Origin: Burkholderiales bacterium
GTDB lineage: Bacteria > Pseudomonadota > Gammaproteobacteria > Burkholderiales > Burkholderiaceae_C
Assembly (NCBI GenBank): GCA_947474415.1
Contig: CANJKD010000198.1
Location: 1-5,638 of the forward strand
Length of the DNA: 5,638 bases
Direction: 5' to 3'
Notes under the pieces: model-generated
What the model saw: only the letters and a program-made list of their open reading frames with translations
Told to the model about the DNA's origin: nothing
The model's database searches: none
Position numbers and translations under genes: made by a program
Shown here: piece by piece, positions 1 through 5,638 of the stretch
How positions within the stretch are numbered: the first letter of the stretch is position 1
Layout: each line of letters starts with the position of its first letter

Positions 1-525
1 GGTGTCGATCTCGACCTTGTCGCCAGTCTGCACGAACAGCGGCACGTCGATCTCGAAGCCGGTTGCAATTTTCGCCTTCTTCAGCACCTTCCCCGAGGTG
101 TCGCCCTTGACGGCCGGCTCGGTGTCGGTGATCTCGCGCACGAGGCTGGTGGGCAGTTCGACCGAAATGGCTTTGCCATCGTAGAACACCACTTCGACGG
201 GCATGCCGTCTTCGAGGTACTGGATCGCGTCGCCCATGTTCTCTGACTCGACCTCGAACTGGTTGTACTCGGCGTCCATGAACGCGTACATCGGGTCGGC
301 GAAGTACGAGTAGGTACAGTCTTTCTTGTCGAGCATGACCTGGTCGAGCTTGTCGTCGGCCTTGTAGACGACTTCGGTGCCGGAGTTCGACAGCAGACTC
401 TTCAGCTTCATGCGTACGGTAGCGGAGTTACGGCCGCCCCGGCTGTACTCGGTGCGCAGCACGACCATCGGGTCCTTGCCGAGCATGATGACATTGCCGG
501 CGCGAAATTCCATTGCGGTCTTCAT
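1..525 (-). CDS. efp: Translation elongation factor P, 3' end cut by window edge
   Basis: EF-P binds between the ribosomal P and E sites and speeds peptide-bond formation at consecutive prolines. The frame reads from 525 to position 1 without a stop and gives 175 residues ending ...GDKVEIDT; by comparison with family members of about 184-186 residues, roughly ten C-terminal residues lie outside the window. The N-terminal KOW-like domain begins [11 protein letters not shown], and the tip loop YSRGGRNSA puts an arginine at residue 32 (codon 432-430), the position rhamnosylated in Pseudomonas and Neisseria EF-P, rather than the lysine of E. coli. Two OB domains follow, with typical segments [16 protein letters not shown] (about residues 69-84) and [13 protein letters not shown]. 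The ATG at 525 is preferred over the internal ATG at residue 5 because it matches the family N-terminus, sets R32 in register, and has GGAAA upstream. It lies 112 bases downstream of earP, which encodes its modifying enzyme. Identification is very secure. Confidence 0.97.
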   Translation of the reverse strand, partial: MKTAMEFRAGNVIMLGKDPMVVLRTEYSRGGRNSATVRMKLKSLLSNSGTEVVYKADDKLDQVMLDKKDCTYSYFADPMYAFMDAEYNQFEVESENMGDAIQYLEDGMPVEVVFYDGKAISVELPTSLVREITDTEPAVKGDTSGKVLKKAKIATGFEIDVPLFVQTGDKVEIDT

Positions 526-530
526 AGCGG

Positions 531-535
531 TTTCC
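531..535 (-). promoter_or_regulatory. Ribosome binding site of efp
   Basis: On the minus strand GGAAA lies five bases before the ATG at 525. It is a partial Shine-Dalgarno match, and it favours the 525 start over the downstream ATG four codons later. The rest of the 112-base gap to earP shows no convincing promoter or terminator. Confidence 0.4.
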
Positions 536-637
536 GTGTGCGTTGGGTTTGGGTGCGCTGGCTGGGGCTGTGGCCTTGACCGGGGCACCGGGTGAGTTCA
601 CCGGCCCGGCGAGCCGGTTCGGAAAAAGCCTTTGATT

Positions 638-1795
638 TTAGCGTGAATCGGCGGCGAACCTGAGCAACTGGGTGCTCAGGTCGGCTTGGCCCCACAGGCC
701 GGCGCGCCATTCCATGCACCGTCGTGCCCATGCGCGGCCGGGGGGCAAGGCTGGCAATTCAGGGCGGGCGGAGTTCCAGGCCTGCCACAGCCCGCGCACC
801 GGTTCGGCCACTGTCGGCTCGGCGCCCACCGTGAAAAGCGAGAGAAAGGCGTCGAGTTTGACCTGATGCGCAGCATCGTCTTGTGGGTAAATCTGCCACA
901 CAAAGGGCTTGCCGGCCCACTGCGCACGCACGAACGAATCTTCGCCGCGCACGAAGTTCAAATCGCAGGCCCACAGCAGATGGTCGTAGTCGCGTTGCGT
1001 CAAGGCGGGCAGCAACTGCGCGCGCAGGGCACCGCGCTGCAACCCGCTGCCAAGGCACGCCGCGACCTGCCGGGCCGCGTGGCCGTGCGTTGCGAGCAGC
1101 AAGGTGGGCTGCTGCGAGAGTTGGCCCAGAAAAGCCGGCAGGGCCAATTGCTCGTAGCAGAACAGGCTGACGATGCGCTCGCCCGCGCGGGGTTGCGCAC
1201 CGAGCGCGCGAAGCCAGGCCGCCGCGTCGAAGGCCTGCTGCCGCAGGATGAGATCGTGCTCGCAGATCAACCCGCCGGTGCACTTCGTGAAACCCGGATA
1301 GAAGAACCACTTGCGCAAGCCCGCACCCGGCCCGCTGAGTTGCGGCGAGACGAGACCGTGCGCACGTTCGACGAAGGGCTCGGCGCTCAGGTATTCAAGG
1401 TTGATCCAGAGCGGCGCACGCGGCATTGCAGCCATGCGGCGAACAAAGCCGTCGGGCAGCTTGCAGCCGAAAGCTTCGATGACGACATCGCCGGGCGCCA
1501 CGTCGCCGTCGCGCTCATGCTCATGCTCATGCTCATGCTCATGCTCATGCTGATGCTGATGCTGATGCTGATGCTGATGCTGATGCTGATGCGCGTCCGC
1601 GTTCGCAGGCCAGGCCAGCACGGTCACCTCGGCCGCTCCGTTGGGCGCCATCCACGACAGTGCGGACGCGTCGTCGATCCAAAGCCTCACCTGCACACCG
1701 CGGGCCGCCAGGTCGGCAGCCAGCCGCCAGCACACGCCGACGTCACCGTGGTTGTCGATGACGCGGCAGAACAGATCCCAACGCGGTGTGCCCAT
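638..1795 (-). CDS. earP: EF-P arginine rhamnosyltransferase EarP with His-rich insertion
   Basis: EarP transfers rhamnose from dTDP-L-rhamnose to Arg32 of EF-P in the cytoplasm, a modification needed for EF-P activity in bacteria that have it. The product is 385 residues with a GT-B-type layout. The N-terminal domain opens with [17 protein letters not shown], containing Asp14 and Asp18, which match the functionally important D13/D17 of P. putida EarP. Family hallmarks follow: DVVIEAFGC (103-111), [10 protein letters not shown] (131-140), [15 protein letters not shown] (162-176), SLFCYEQ (210-216, with a tyrosine reported to contact the nucleotide sugar) and [10 protein letters not shown] (283-292, catalytic-region Glu285/Asp286). 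Residues 69-94 are an uninterrupted (HQ)7(HE)6 stretch absent from typical EarP and lying between two core strands. The ATG at 1795 is chosen because [15 protein letters not shown] fits the family N-terminus; an ATG at 1894 would add 33 atypical residues and overlap uvrC. No Shine-Dalgarno is seen. efp, the substrate gene, lies just downstream. Confidence 0.95.
   Translation of the reverse strand: MGTPRWDLFCRVIDNHGDVGVCWRLAADLAARGVQVRLWIDDASALSWMAPNGAAEVTVLAWPANADAHQHQHQHQHQHQHQHEHEHEHEHEHERDGDVAPGDVVIEAFGCKLPDGFVRRMAAMPRAPLWINLEYLSAEPFVERAHGLVSPQLSGPGAGLRKWFFYPGFTKCTGGLICEHDLILRQQAFDAAAWLRALGAQPRAGERIVSLFCYEQLALPAFLGQLSQQPTLLLATHGHAARQVAACLGSGLQRGALRAQLLPALTQRDYDHLLWACDLNFVRGEDSFVRAQWAGKPFVWQIYPQDDAAHQVKLDAFLSLFTVGAEPTVAEPVRGLWQAWNSARPELPALPPGRAWARRCMEWRAGLWGQADLSTQLLRFAADSR
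1514..1591 (+). repeat. 13-copy hexanucleotide tandem repeat within earP
   Basis: The plus strand reads (CTCATG)6 at 1514-1549 followed by (CTGATG)7 at 1550-1591, 78 bases with no interruption. The two blocks differ by one base per unit (C or G at the third position). Read on the minus strand in the earP frame this is (CAT CAG)7(CAT GAG)6, giving residues 69-94 as His-Gln then His-Glu pairs. The unit is a multiple of three, so copy-number changes add or remove two residues without shifting the frame. Every histidine uses CAT. Block-wise homogeneity points to recent slippage expansion. Confidence 0.97.
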
Positions 1796-1802
1796 GGCGC
1801 GG

Positions 1803-1808
1803 ATTATC
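1803..1808 (-). promoter_or_regulatory. Candidate -10 element for earP
   Basis: Minus-strand GATAAT matches the sigma-70 consensus TATAAT at five of six bases and lies seven bases before the earP ATG at 1795. Initiation at the usual distance would fall on or next to the start codon, giving a leaderless or nearly leaderless mRNA. No clear -35 hexamer is visible at 16-18 bases, so this is only suggestive. Confidence 0.4.
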
Positions 1809-1835
1809 AGGAACAAGCGCGGCGGGCGGGCGCGG

Positions 1836-1841
1836 CACAAT
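1836..1841 (+). promoter_or_regulatory. Candidate -10 element for uvrC
   Basis: CACAAT (four of six matches to TATAAT, including the key second A and final T) lies nine bases before the uvrC ATG at 1851. The same hexamer recurs before pgsA. There is no purine-rich ribosome-binding sequence between it and the ATG, only CCCCCTCCG. The -35 region is not recognisable. It sits in the 55-base gap between the divergent earP and uvrC starts. Confidence 0.35.
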
Positions 1842-1850
1842 CCCCCTCCG

Positions 1851-3836
1851 ATGACCGACAGCCCGACTCCTCCGAACCCTTCCGCTGACGACATTCGCGC
1901 TGAACCGGCGGCCGAGCTCGCGCGCGCACGGCTGCTCGCCGATGTGGCCGCACTGCCCGGCTTGCCCGGTGTGTACCGCTACTTCGACGCGCAGGACGCG
2001 GTGCTGTATGTCGGCAAGGCACGCGACCTGAAGAAGCGCGTGGCAAGCTACTTCCAGAAGAACCATGGCGGCACGCGCATCGGCCACATGGTGACGAAGA
2101 TCGTGCGCCTGCAGACGACCGTGGTGCGCTCCGAGGCCGAAGCGCTGCTGCTCGAAAACAACCTCATCAAGACCCTTGCTCCGCGCTACAACATCCTGTT
2201 CCGCGACGACAAGAGCTACCCGTACCTGAAGATCGCATCGCACCGTTTTCCCCGCGTGGCCTACTACCGCGGCTCGGTCGACCAGAAGCACCGCTACTTC
2301 GGGCCGTTCCCGAGCGCCTGGGCGGTGAAGGAATCGATCCAGATGCTGCAGAAGGTGTTCCGCCTGCGTACCTGCGAAGACACGGTGTTCGGCAACCGCA
2401 CCCGGCCCTGCTTGCTGTACCAGATCAAGCGCTGCTCGGGGCCATGCGTCGGCTTCATCACGCCGCCAGACTACGCACGCGACGTGAACAATGCCGAGCG
2501 CTTCCTGCAGGGCGATCAGCAGGAACTGCTCGATGCGCTGCAGGCCCAGATGATGGTTCATGCCGATGCGCTGCAGTTCGAACAGGCGGCCGAGATCCGC
2601 AACCAGATCGGCGCCTTGTCGCGCGTGCTGCACCAGCAGGCGGTCGAAGACAACACCGGCGTGACGACCAAAGATGCCGATGTGATCGCCGTCAAGGTCG
2701 AAGGTGGCCGTGCGTGTGTGAACCTGGCGATGGTGCGCGGTGGCCGGCACCTGGGCGACCGCCCGTACTTCCCGAAGCATGTCGAAGACGCGGTCGTGAT
2801 CGGGCCCGACGACGATGAGGGGCAGGAGCGCAGCGCCGGCCCCGAGGTGCAGGTGCTCGAAGCCTTCATCGCCCAACACTACCTCGACGGTGGCGCGCCG
2901 CCGCTGCTGGTGCTGAGCCAACCGGTCGACAAGGCGCTGATCGAGGCGCTGTCCCTGCAAAGCGGCAGCAAGGTCACGGCCCAGCACCAGCCACGCGAAC
3001 CGCGCCGTGCCTGGCTCGACATGTGCATCACCGGGGCGCAGATCAAGCTGGCGCAGCTGCTGGCCGAAGAGGGTTCGCAGCAGGCGCGCACGCGGGCGCT
3101 GGTGGATGCGCTCGACCTCGATGTCGGCTTGGGTGCTGACCATCTGGATACCTTCCGCATCGAGTGTTTCGACGTCAGCCACACCGCTGGCGAAGCAACA
3201 CAGGCATCCTGCGTGGTGTTCGAAGGGCACAAGATGCAGAGCGCCCAATACCGCCGTTACAACATCGAAGGCATCACGGGCGGCGACGACTACGCTGCGA
3301 TGCGGCAGGTGCTGACGCGGCGTTACGCGAAGATCGTCGAAGCCATCAATGCGGACGCCGCAGATGTCGCGACGGGCACCTCGGTGCGCCTGCCCGATCT
3401 GGTGCTGGTGGACGGCGGCCGAGGCCAGGTGAGCATGGCGCGGGAGGTGTTCGAGGAATTGGGTATCGAGTTGTCACGCATCGTCGGCGTCGAGAAGGGC
3501 GAGGGGCGCAAGGTGGGCCTGGAAGAACTGGTGTTCGCCGATGGCCGGGTCAAGGTGTCGCTGGGCCGCGACTCGGCGGCACTGATGCTGGTGGCGCAAA
3601 TTCGTGACGAGGCGCACCGCTTCGCGATCACCGGTATGCGGGCGCGTCGCGCGAGTGTGCGCACCGGTGGCGGCAAGCTCGAAGAGATTGCCGGCGTCGG
3701 GCCGAAGAAACGCGCCAAGCTCCTGCAACGCTTCGGCGGCGTGCGGGGCGTTGGGCAGGCGAGCGTCGAAGACCTGCTGACGGTGGACGGAATTTCGAAA
3801 GAACTGGCAGAGGAAATCTATCGTGTACTGCATTGA
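1851..3836 (+). CDS. uvrC: UvrABC system protein C, excision nuclease subunit
   Basis: UvrC joins the UvrB-DNA complex and cuts the damaged strand on both sides of the lesion in nucleotide excision repair. The 661-residue product has all family domains in order: a GIY-YIG nuclease (about 36-115; GVY at 40-42, YVG at 53-55, LLLENNLIK with Glu102) for the 3' cut; a four-cysteine segment C175, C187, C195, C199; a UVR domain (about 226-260) for contact with UvrB; an RNase H-like nuclease for the 5' cut with Asp441 (CFDVSH), Asp480 (GGDDYAAM), Asp521 (VDGG) and His589 (DEAHRF); and a C-terminal tandem helix-hairpin-helix (about 609-661, [15 protein letters not shown] and [12 protein letters not shown]). 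It is about 50 residues longer than E. coli UvrC (610), mainly through an N-terminal extension and surface-loop insertions such as 320-332. ATG 1851 is preferred; an in-frame ATG at 1794 would overlap the earP start. All catalytic residues appear intact. Confidence 0.98.
   Translation: MTDSPTPPNPSADDIRAEPAAELARARLLADVAALPGLPGVYRYFDAQDAVLYVGKARDLKKRVASYFQKNHGGTRIGHMVTKIVRLQTTVVRSEAEALLLENNLIKTLAPRYNILFRDDKSYPYLKIASHRFPRVAYYRGSVDQKHRYFGPFPSAWAVKESIQMLQKVFRLRTCEDTVFGNRTRPCLLYQIKRCSGPCVGFITPPDYARDVNNAERFLQGDQQELLDALQAQMMVHADALQFEQAAEIRNQIGALSRVLHQQAVEDNTGVTTKDADVIAVKVEGGRACVNLAMVRGGRHLGDRPYFPKHVEDAVVIGPDDDEGQERSAGPEVQVLEAFIAQHYLDGGAPPLLVLSQPVDKALIEALSLQSGSKVTAQHQPREPRRAWLDMCITGAQIKLAQLLAEEGSQQARTRALVDALDLDVGLGADHLDTFRIECFDVSHTAGEATQASCVVFEGHKMQSAQYRRYNIEGITGGDDYAAMRQVLTRRYAKIVEAINADAADVATGTSVRLPDLVLVDGGRGQVSMAREVFEELGIELSRIVGVEKGEGRKVGLEELVFADGRVKVSLGRDSAALMLVAQIRDEAHRFAITGMRARRASVRTGGGKLEEIAGVGPKKRAKLLQRFGGVRGVGQASVEDLLTVDGISKELAEEIYRVLH
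3809..3814 (+). promoter_or_regulatory. Ribosome binding site deciding the GTG start of the lipoprotein gene
   Basis: AGAGGA lies inside the last codons of uvrC, eight bases before the GTG at 3823. It supports that start over a second in-frame GTG at 3844 and suggests translational coupling to uvrC. Confidence 0.5.
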
Positions 3837-4341
3837 CCGACGCGTGCCCGCGTGTTGGCGCGCGGCGCTGGCCGGCTTCGGTTTGATGGCGGGCTGTTCG
3901 ACCACACAGGTCGTCGAGACACCGTCGACACCGTCGGCGCGGCCGTCGTCGGCGTCACCCGGCATCGTGCCAGCGCCAGCGCCTTCGAACGCGCCACGGC
4001 TGGCGGCACCGGGGCCGGTGAAGAACTGGAACGAAGTGCGCCGCCAGGCAGCGCAACGCATGGTCGCAGCGAACCCCATCGGCACCTACCTTGGTGCCGT
4101 GCCCGACACCCTGCTGGCCATCCCGGTGTTGGAAATCGAATTGAACGGCGACGGTAGTGTCCGCAAGATCGACGTGCTGCGCCCGCCGCGCCAGGCCAAG
4201 GACACAACGCAGCTCGCGATGGACGCAGTGCACCGCGCCGCACCGTTCGGTGACGTTTCGCGCCTGCCCAAGCCGTGGCGCTTCACCGAGACATTCCTGT
4301 TCAACGACGACCGCAAGTTCAAGCCGCGCACGCTCGATTGA
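3823..4341 (+). CDS. Predicted lipoprotein with TonB C-terminal-like domain
   Basis: I do not recognise a named gene. The 172-residue product starts at GTG and has a short signal sequence: Arg6, Arg7 and Arg13, then a small hydrophobic stretch (14-24) ending in LMAG before Cys25, a plausible lipobox with Met at -3, so it is probably a lipoprotein. Residues 32-66 form a Pro/Ser/Ala-rich linker, likely disordered. The C-terminal part (about 84-172) resembles a TonB C-terminal fold: a strand [17 protein letters not shown] (103-119), a helix with [12 protein letters not shown] (134-145), then a last strand [10 protein letters not shown] (152-161). This suggests a periplasmic protein-binding module, but it lacks the TonB N-terminal membrane anchor and long Pro-Lys region. 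It overlaps the uvrC end by 14 bases in another frame and is followed 64 bases later by pgsA. Real-gene status is well supported by coding character; the TonB-like assignment is by eye, with moderate certainty. No function in repair or lipid synthesis can be read from it. Confidence 0.82.
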   Translation: MYCIDRRVPACWRAALAGFGLMAGCSTTQVVETPSTPSARPSSASPGIVPAPAPSNAPRLAAPGPVKNWNEVRRQAAQRMVAANPIGTYLGAVPDTLLAIPVLEIELNGDGSVRKIDVLRPPRQAKDTTQLAMDAVHRAAPFGDVSRLPKPWRFTETFLFNDDRKFKPRTLD

Positions 4342-4393
4342 CCGCCGCTCGCCACAGTGCCGCAGGGCGACCGGAAGCGCGCGAAAAGTTGGT

Positions 4394-4399
4394 CACAAT
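4394..4399 (+). promoter_or_regulatory. Candidate -10 element for pgsA
   Basis: CACAAT, the same hexamer as before uvrC, ends six bases before the pgsA ATG at 4406. No Shine-Dalgarno lies between it and the ATG (CCCTGC only). If used, it would give a leaderless pgsA transcript in addition to any read-through from uvrC. No -35 hexamer is evident. Confidence 0.35.
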
Positions 4400-4405
4400 C
4401 CCTGC

Positions 4406-4972
4406 ATGTTCTTCAACCTCCCGACTCTGTTGACCTGGGCCCGCATCGTCGCGATCCCGCTCATCGTGGGCGTGTTCCATCTGCCGGTGGCCGAAGCCGA
4501 CCGCAACCTCATTGCCACCGTATTGTTCGTGGTCGTGGCGCTGACCGACTGGGCCGATGGTTACCTGGCGCGGCGCCTGAACATGACGTCTTCGTTCGGT
4601 GCCTTCCTCGACCCGGTAGCCGACAAGTTCCTGGTCTGCGCCGCGTTGCTCGTGCTGGTGGAAATGGCGCGCGTACAAAGCCTCGTGGCGCTGGTCATCA
4701 TTGGCCGCGAGATTGCCATCTCGGCGCTGCGCGAATGGATGGCGCAGATCGGCGCGTCACGCAGCGTGGCCGTGCACATGCTGGGCAAGGTCAAGACCGT
4801 GGTGCAGATGATTGCGATCCCGTTCCTGCTGCACCACGGCGTGCTGTTCGGCGTGATCGACACGCAGCTCTGGGGCACCTGCCTGCTCTACGTCGCGGCC
4901 GTGCTGACGATCTGGTCGATGGTGTACTACCTGCAAAAAGCGCTGCCTGAGATCCGCGCCAAGGCGCGTTGA
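4406..4972 (+). CDS. pgsA: CDP-diacylglycerol--glycerol-3-phosphate 3-phosphatidyltransferase
   Basis: PgsA makes phosphatidylglycerophosphate from CDP-diacylglycerol and glycerol 3-phosphate in the inner membrane, the committed step to phosphatidylglycerol and cardiolipin. The 188-residue product matches the usual family length (about 180-190). It carries the complete CDP-alcohol phosphatidyltransferase motif D-x2-DG-x2-AR-x8-G-x3-D-x3-D as Asp48, Asp51-Gly52, Ala55-Arg56, Gly65, Asp69 and Asp73. Several hydrophobic segments suit a polytopic membrane protein (roughly 8-24, 34-47, 75-90, 92-105, 128-146, 157-178). The N-terminus MFFNLPTLLTWARI is the family's typical NLPNxLTxxR-like opening and fixes the ATG at 4406; the frame is open further upstream but without family resemblance. 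The uvrC-pgsA neighbourhood is also seen in enterobacteria; here a small lipoprotein gene lies between. It overlaps the next gene by one base. The related phosphatidylserine synthase is less likely given the length and N-terminus. Confidence 0.95.
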   Translation: MFFNLPTLLTWARIVAIPLIVGVFHLPVAEADRNLIATVLFVVVALTDWADGYLARRLNMTSSFGAFLDPVADKFLVCAALLVLVEMARVQSLVALVIIGREIAISALREWMAQIGASRSVAVHMLGKVKTVVQMIAIPFLLHHGVLFGVIDTQLWGTCLLYVAAVLTIWSMVYYLQKALPEIRAKAR

Positions 4973-5638
4973 TGTCGTTTGGTGCGCCGCGCCCGGTCGC
5001 CACGGTGGCGAGCGCGATGCCCTGGGTCTTCGTGCTGATCTGGAGCACCGGCTTTGTGGTGGCACGTTTCGGCATGCCGCATTCGCCGCCCTTCAGTTTC
5101 CTGGCGATGCGTTTCGCGTTGTCCTTGATGTGTTTTCTCGTCTGGATCGCGCTGACGGGAGTCGAATGGCCGCGCACAGCCGCGCAATGGATGCATTTGG
5201 GCGTCGTGGGTGTCCTTCTGCATGCGGGCTACCTCGGTGGCGTGTGGGCGGCAGTGAAATCGGGCATCGGCGCCGGGACGGTAGCGCTGATCGTCGGCTT
5301 GCAGCCGGTGCTCACGGCGCTGTGGATCACCTGGTCACGCACCGGCTCCAAGGCCAATGAAGGGTCGCGCGTGACGGGTCGGCAGTGGCTGGGGCTGGGG
5401 CTGGGGCTTGGCGGTCTTGCACTCGTGGTCTGGCACAAACTCGGTGGCGGCGAGGTCACGCCGGTCAACCTGGTGTTCGGCGTCGTCGGCTTGCTCGCGA
5501 TCACTGCCGGCACGCTCTACCAAAAGCGCTTTGTCGCGGCCGGCGATGTGCGCAGCGCCAGCGCGATCCAGTTGTTCGCCGCACTGGTGGCCACCCTGCC
5601 ACTGGCGCTGTTCGAAACCGAACGCATGGTGTGGCACA
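4972..5638 (+). CDS. EamA/DMT-superfamily transporter, 3' end cut by window edge
   Basis: An open frame of 222 complete codons runs from the ATG at 4972 off the right edge; family members have about 290-310 residues, so roughly a quarter is missing. The product is strongly hydrophobic, with segments near residues 16-33, 41-62, 74-94, 100-120, 138-154, 165-183 and 198-214. PWVFVLIWSTGFVVARFG, the following FLAMRFALSL helix, the loop-helix GAGTVALIVGLQPVLTAL and GTLYQKRF (180-187) are typical of EamA proteins, inner-membrane exporters or carriers of small metabolites such as amino acids. The substrate cannot be told from sequence. The start overlaps the pgsA stop as TGATG, and AAGG lies seven bases upstream, pointing to translational coupling; a later ATG at 5017 (residue 16) would still keep the first helix. 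Codon use resembles its neighbours. The family call is firm, the start fairly firm. Confidence 0.92.
   Translation, partial: MSFGAPRPVATVASAMPWVFVLIWSTGFVVARFGMPHSPPFSFLAMRFALSLMCFLVWIALTGVEWPRTAAQWMHLGVVGVLLHAGYLGGVWAAVKSGIGAGTVALIVGLQPVLTALWITWSRTGSKANEGSRVTGRQWLGLGLGLGGLALVVWHKLGGGEVTPVNLVFGVVGLLAITAGTLYQKRFVAAGDVRSASAIQLFAALVATLPLALFETERMVWH
5389..5406 (+). repeat. Short CTGGGG triplicate in the transporter gene
   Basis: CTGGGG occurs three times in tandem and encodes alternating Leu-Gly (residues 140-145) at the start of a predicted membrane helix that continues in the same Leu/Gly-rich style. It is short and may simply reflect G+C-rich Leu/Gly codons. Confidence 0.6.

Noticed and set aside
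588..617. G+C-rich inverted repeats between earP and efp (GGTGA/TCACC and CCGGC/GCCGG)
   Set aside because: Stems are only about five base pairs and compete with each other, and neither strand has a T-run following them, so they do not make a convincing terminator or attenuator.
1514..1591. CRISPR-like array
   Set aside because: Units are six bases with no spacers; it is a simple tandem repeat within a coding frame.
686..1888. Long open frame on the plus strand opposite earP, with a Met-Leu repeat
   Set aside because: It is the antisense shadow of earP in G+C-rich DNA; the repeat is simply the other strand of the hexanucleotide array, and the rest has no family resemblance, whereas the minus frame has clear EarP motifs.
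1796..1894. Upstream extension of earP to an ATG at 1894
   Set aside because: The 33 extra residues do not resemble EarP N-termini and would run into the uvrC coding sequence; [15 protein letters not shown] at 1795 fits the family.
1743..3248. 501-codon open frame on the minus strand opposite uvrC
   Set aside because: Long antisense frames are common opposite G+C-rich genes. Its composition is atypical, it has no recognisable motif, and UvrC is unambiguous on the plus strand.
4157..4405. Upstream extension of the pgsA frame to 4157
   Set aside because: This part overlaps the lipoprotein gene in another frame, is Arg/Ser-rich shadow sequence, and the family N-terminus begins at 4406.

Overview
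The window is high-GC bacterial chromosome from a proteobacterium, most likely a betaproteobacterium of the order Burkholderiales. The evidence is the EF-P of the arginine-rhamnosylated type with its dedicated EarP partner, the gene order uvrC - small lipoprotein - pgsA, and strong G/C preference at third codon positions. No mobile element, tRNA, rRNA or CRISPR array is visible. The window is nearly filled by six protein genes, and both end genes are cut by the window edges.

Left half, minus strand: earP (638-1795) is read towards efp (525 down to position 1, last few residues missing). EarP is a glycosyltransferase that puts rhamnose on one arginine of EF-P. The EF-P here carries that arginine at residue 32, so the pair looks functional and self-contained. 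EF-P then rescues ribosomes stalled at polyproline stretches. The earP gene holds the most unusual item in the window: a perfect 13-copy hexanucleotide tandem repeat (1514-1591) encoding (His-Gln)7(His-Glu)6 inside the N-terminal domain.

Right half, plus strand: uvrC (1851-3836, nucleotide excision repair), a small predicted lipoprotein with a TonB-C-like domain (3823-4341, overlapping uvrC), pgsA (4406-4972, phosphatidylglycerophosphate synthase) and an EamA/DMT-family transporter (4972 to the window end, overlapping pgsA by one base). Tight spacing and overlaps suggest an operon, perhaps with an extra promoter just before pgsA.

The earP and uvrC starts diverge from a 55-base gap. earP, uvrC and pgsA all lack a Shine-Dalgarno sequence and instead have a -10-like hexamer 6-9 bases before the ATG, a layout suggesting leaderless or very short-leader mRNAs. 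The lipoprotein, efp and transporter genes have purine-rich ribosome-binding sequences instead. No gene-free stretch exceeds about 112 bases. Most of the window is conserved housekeeping sequence; I see no undescribed multi-gene system.
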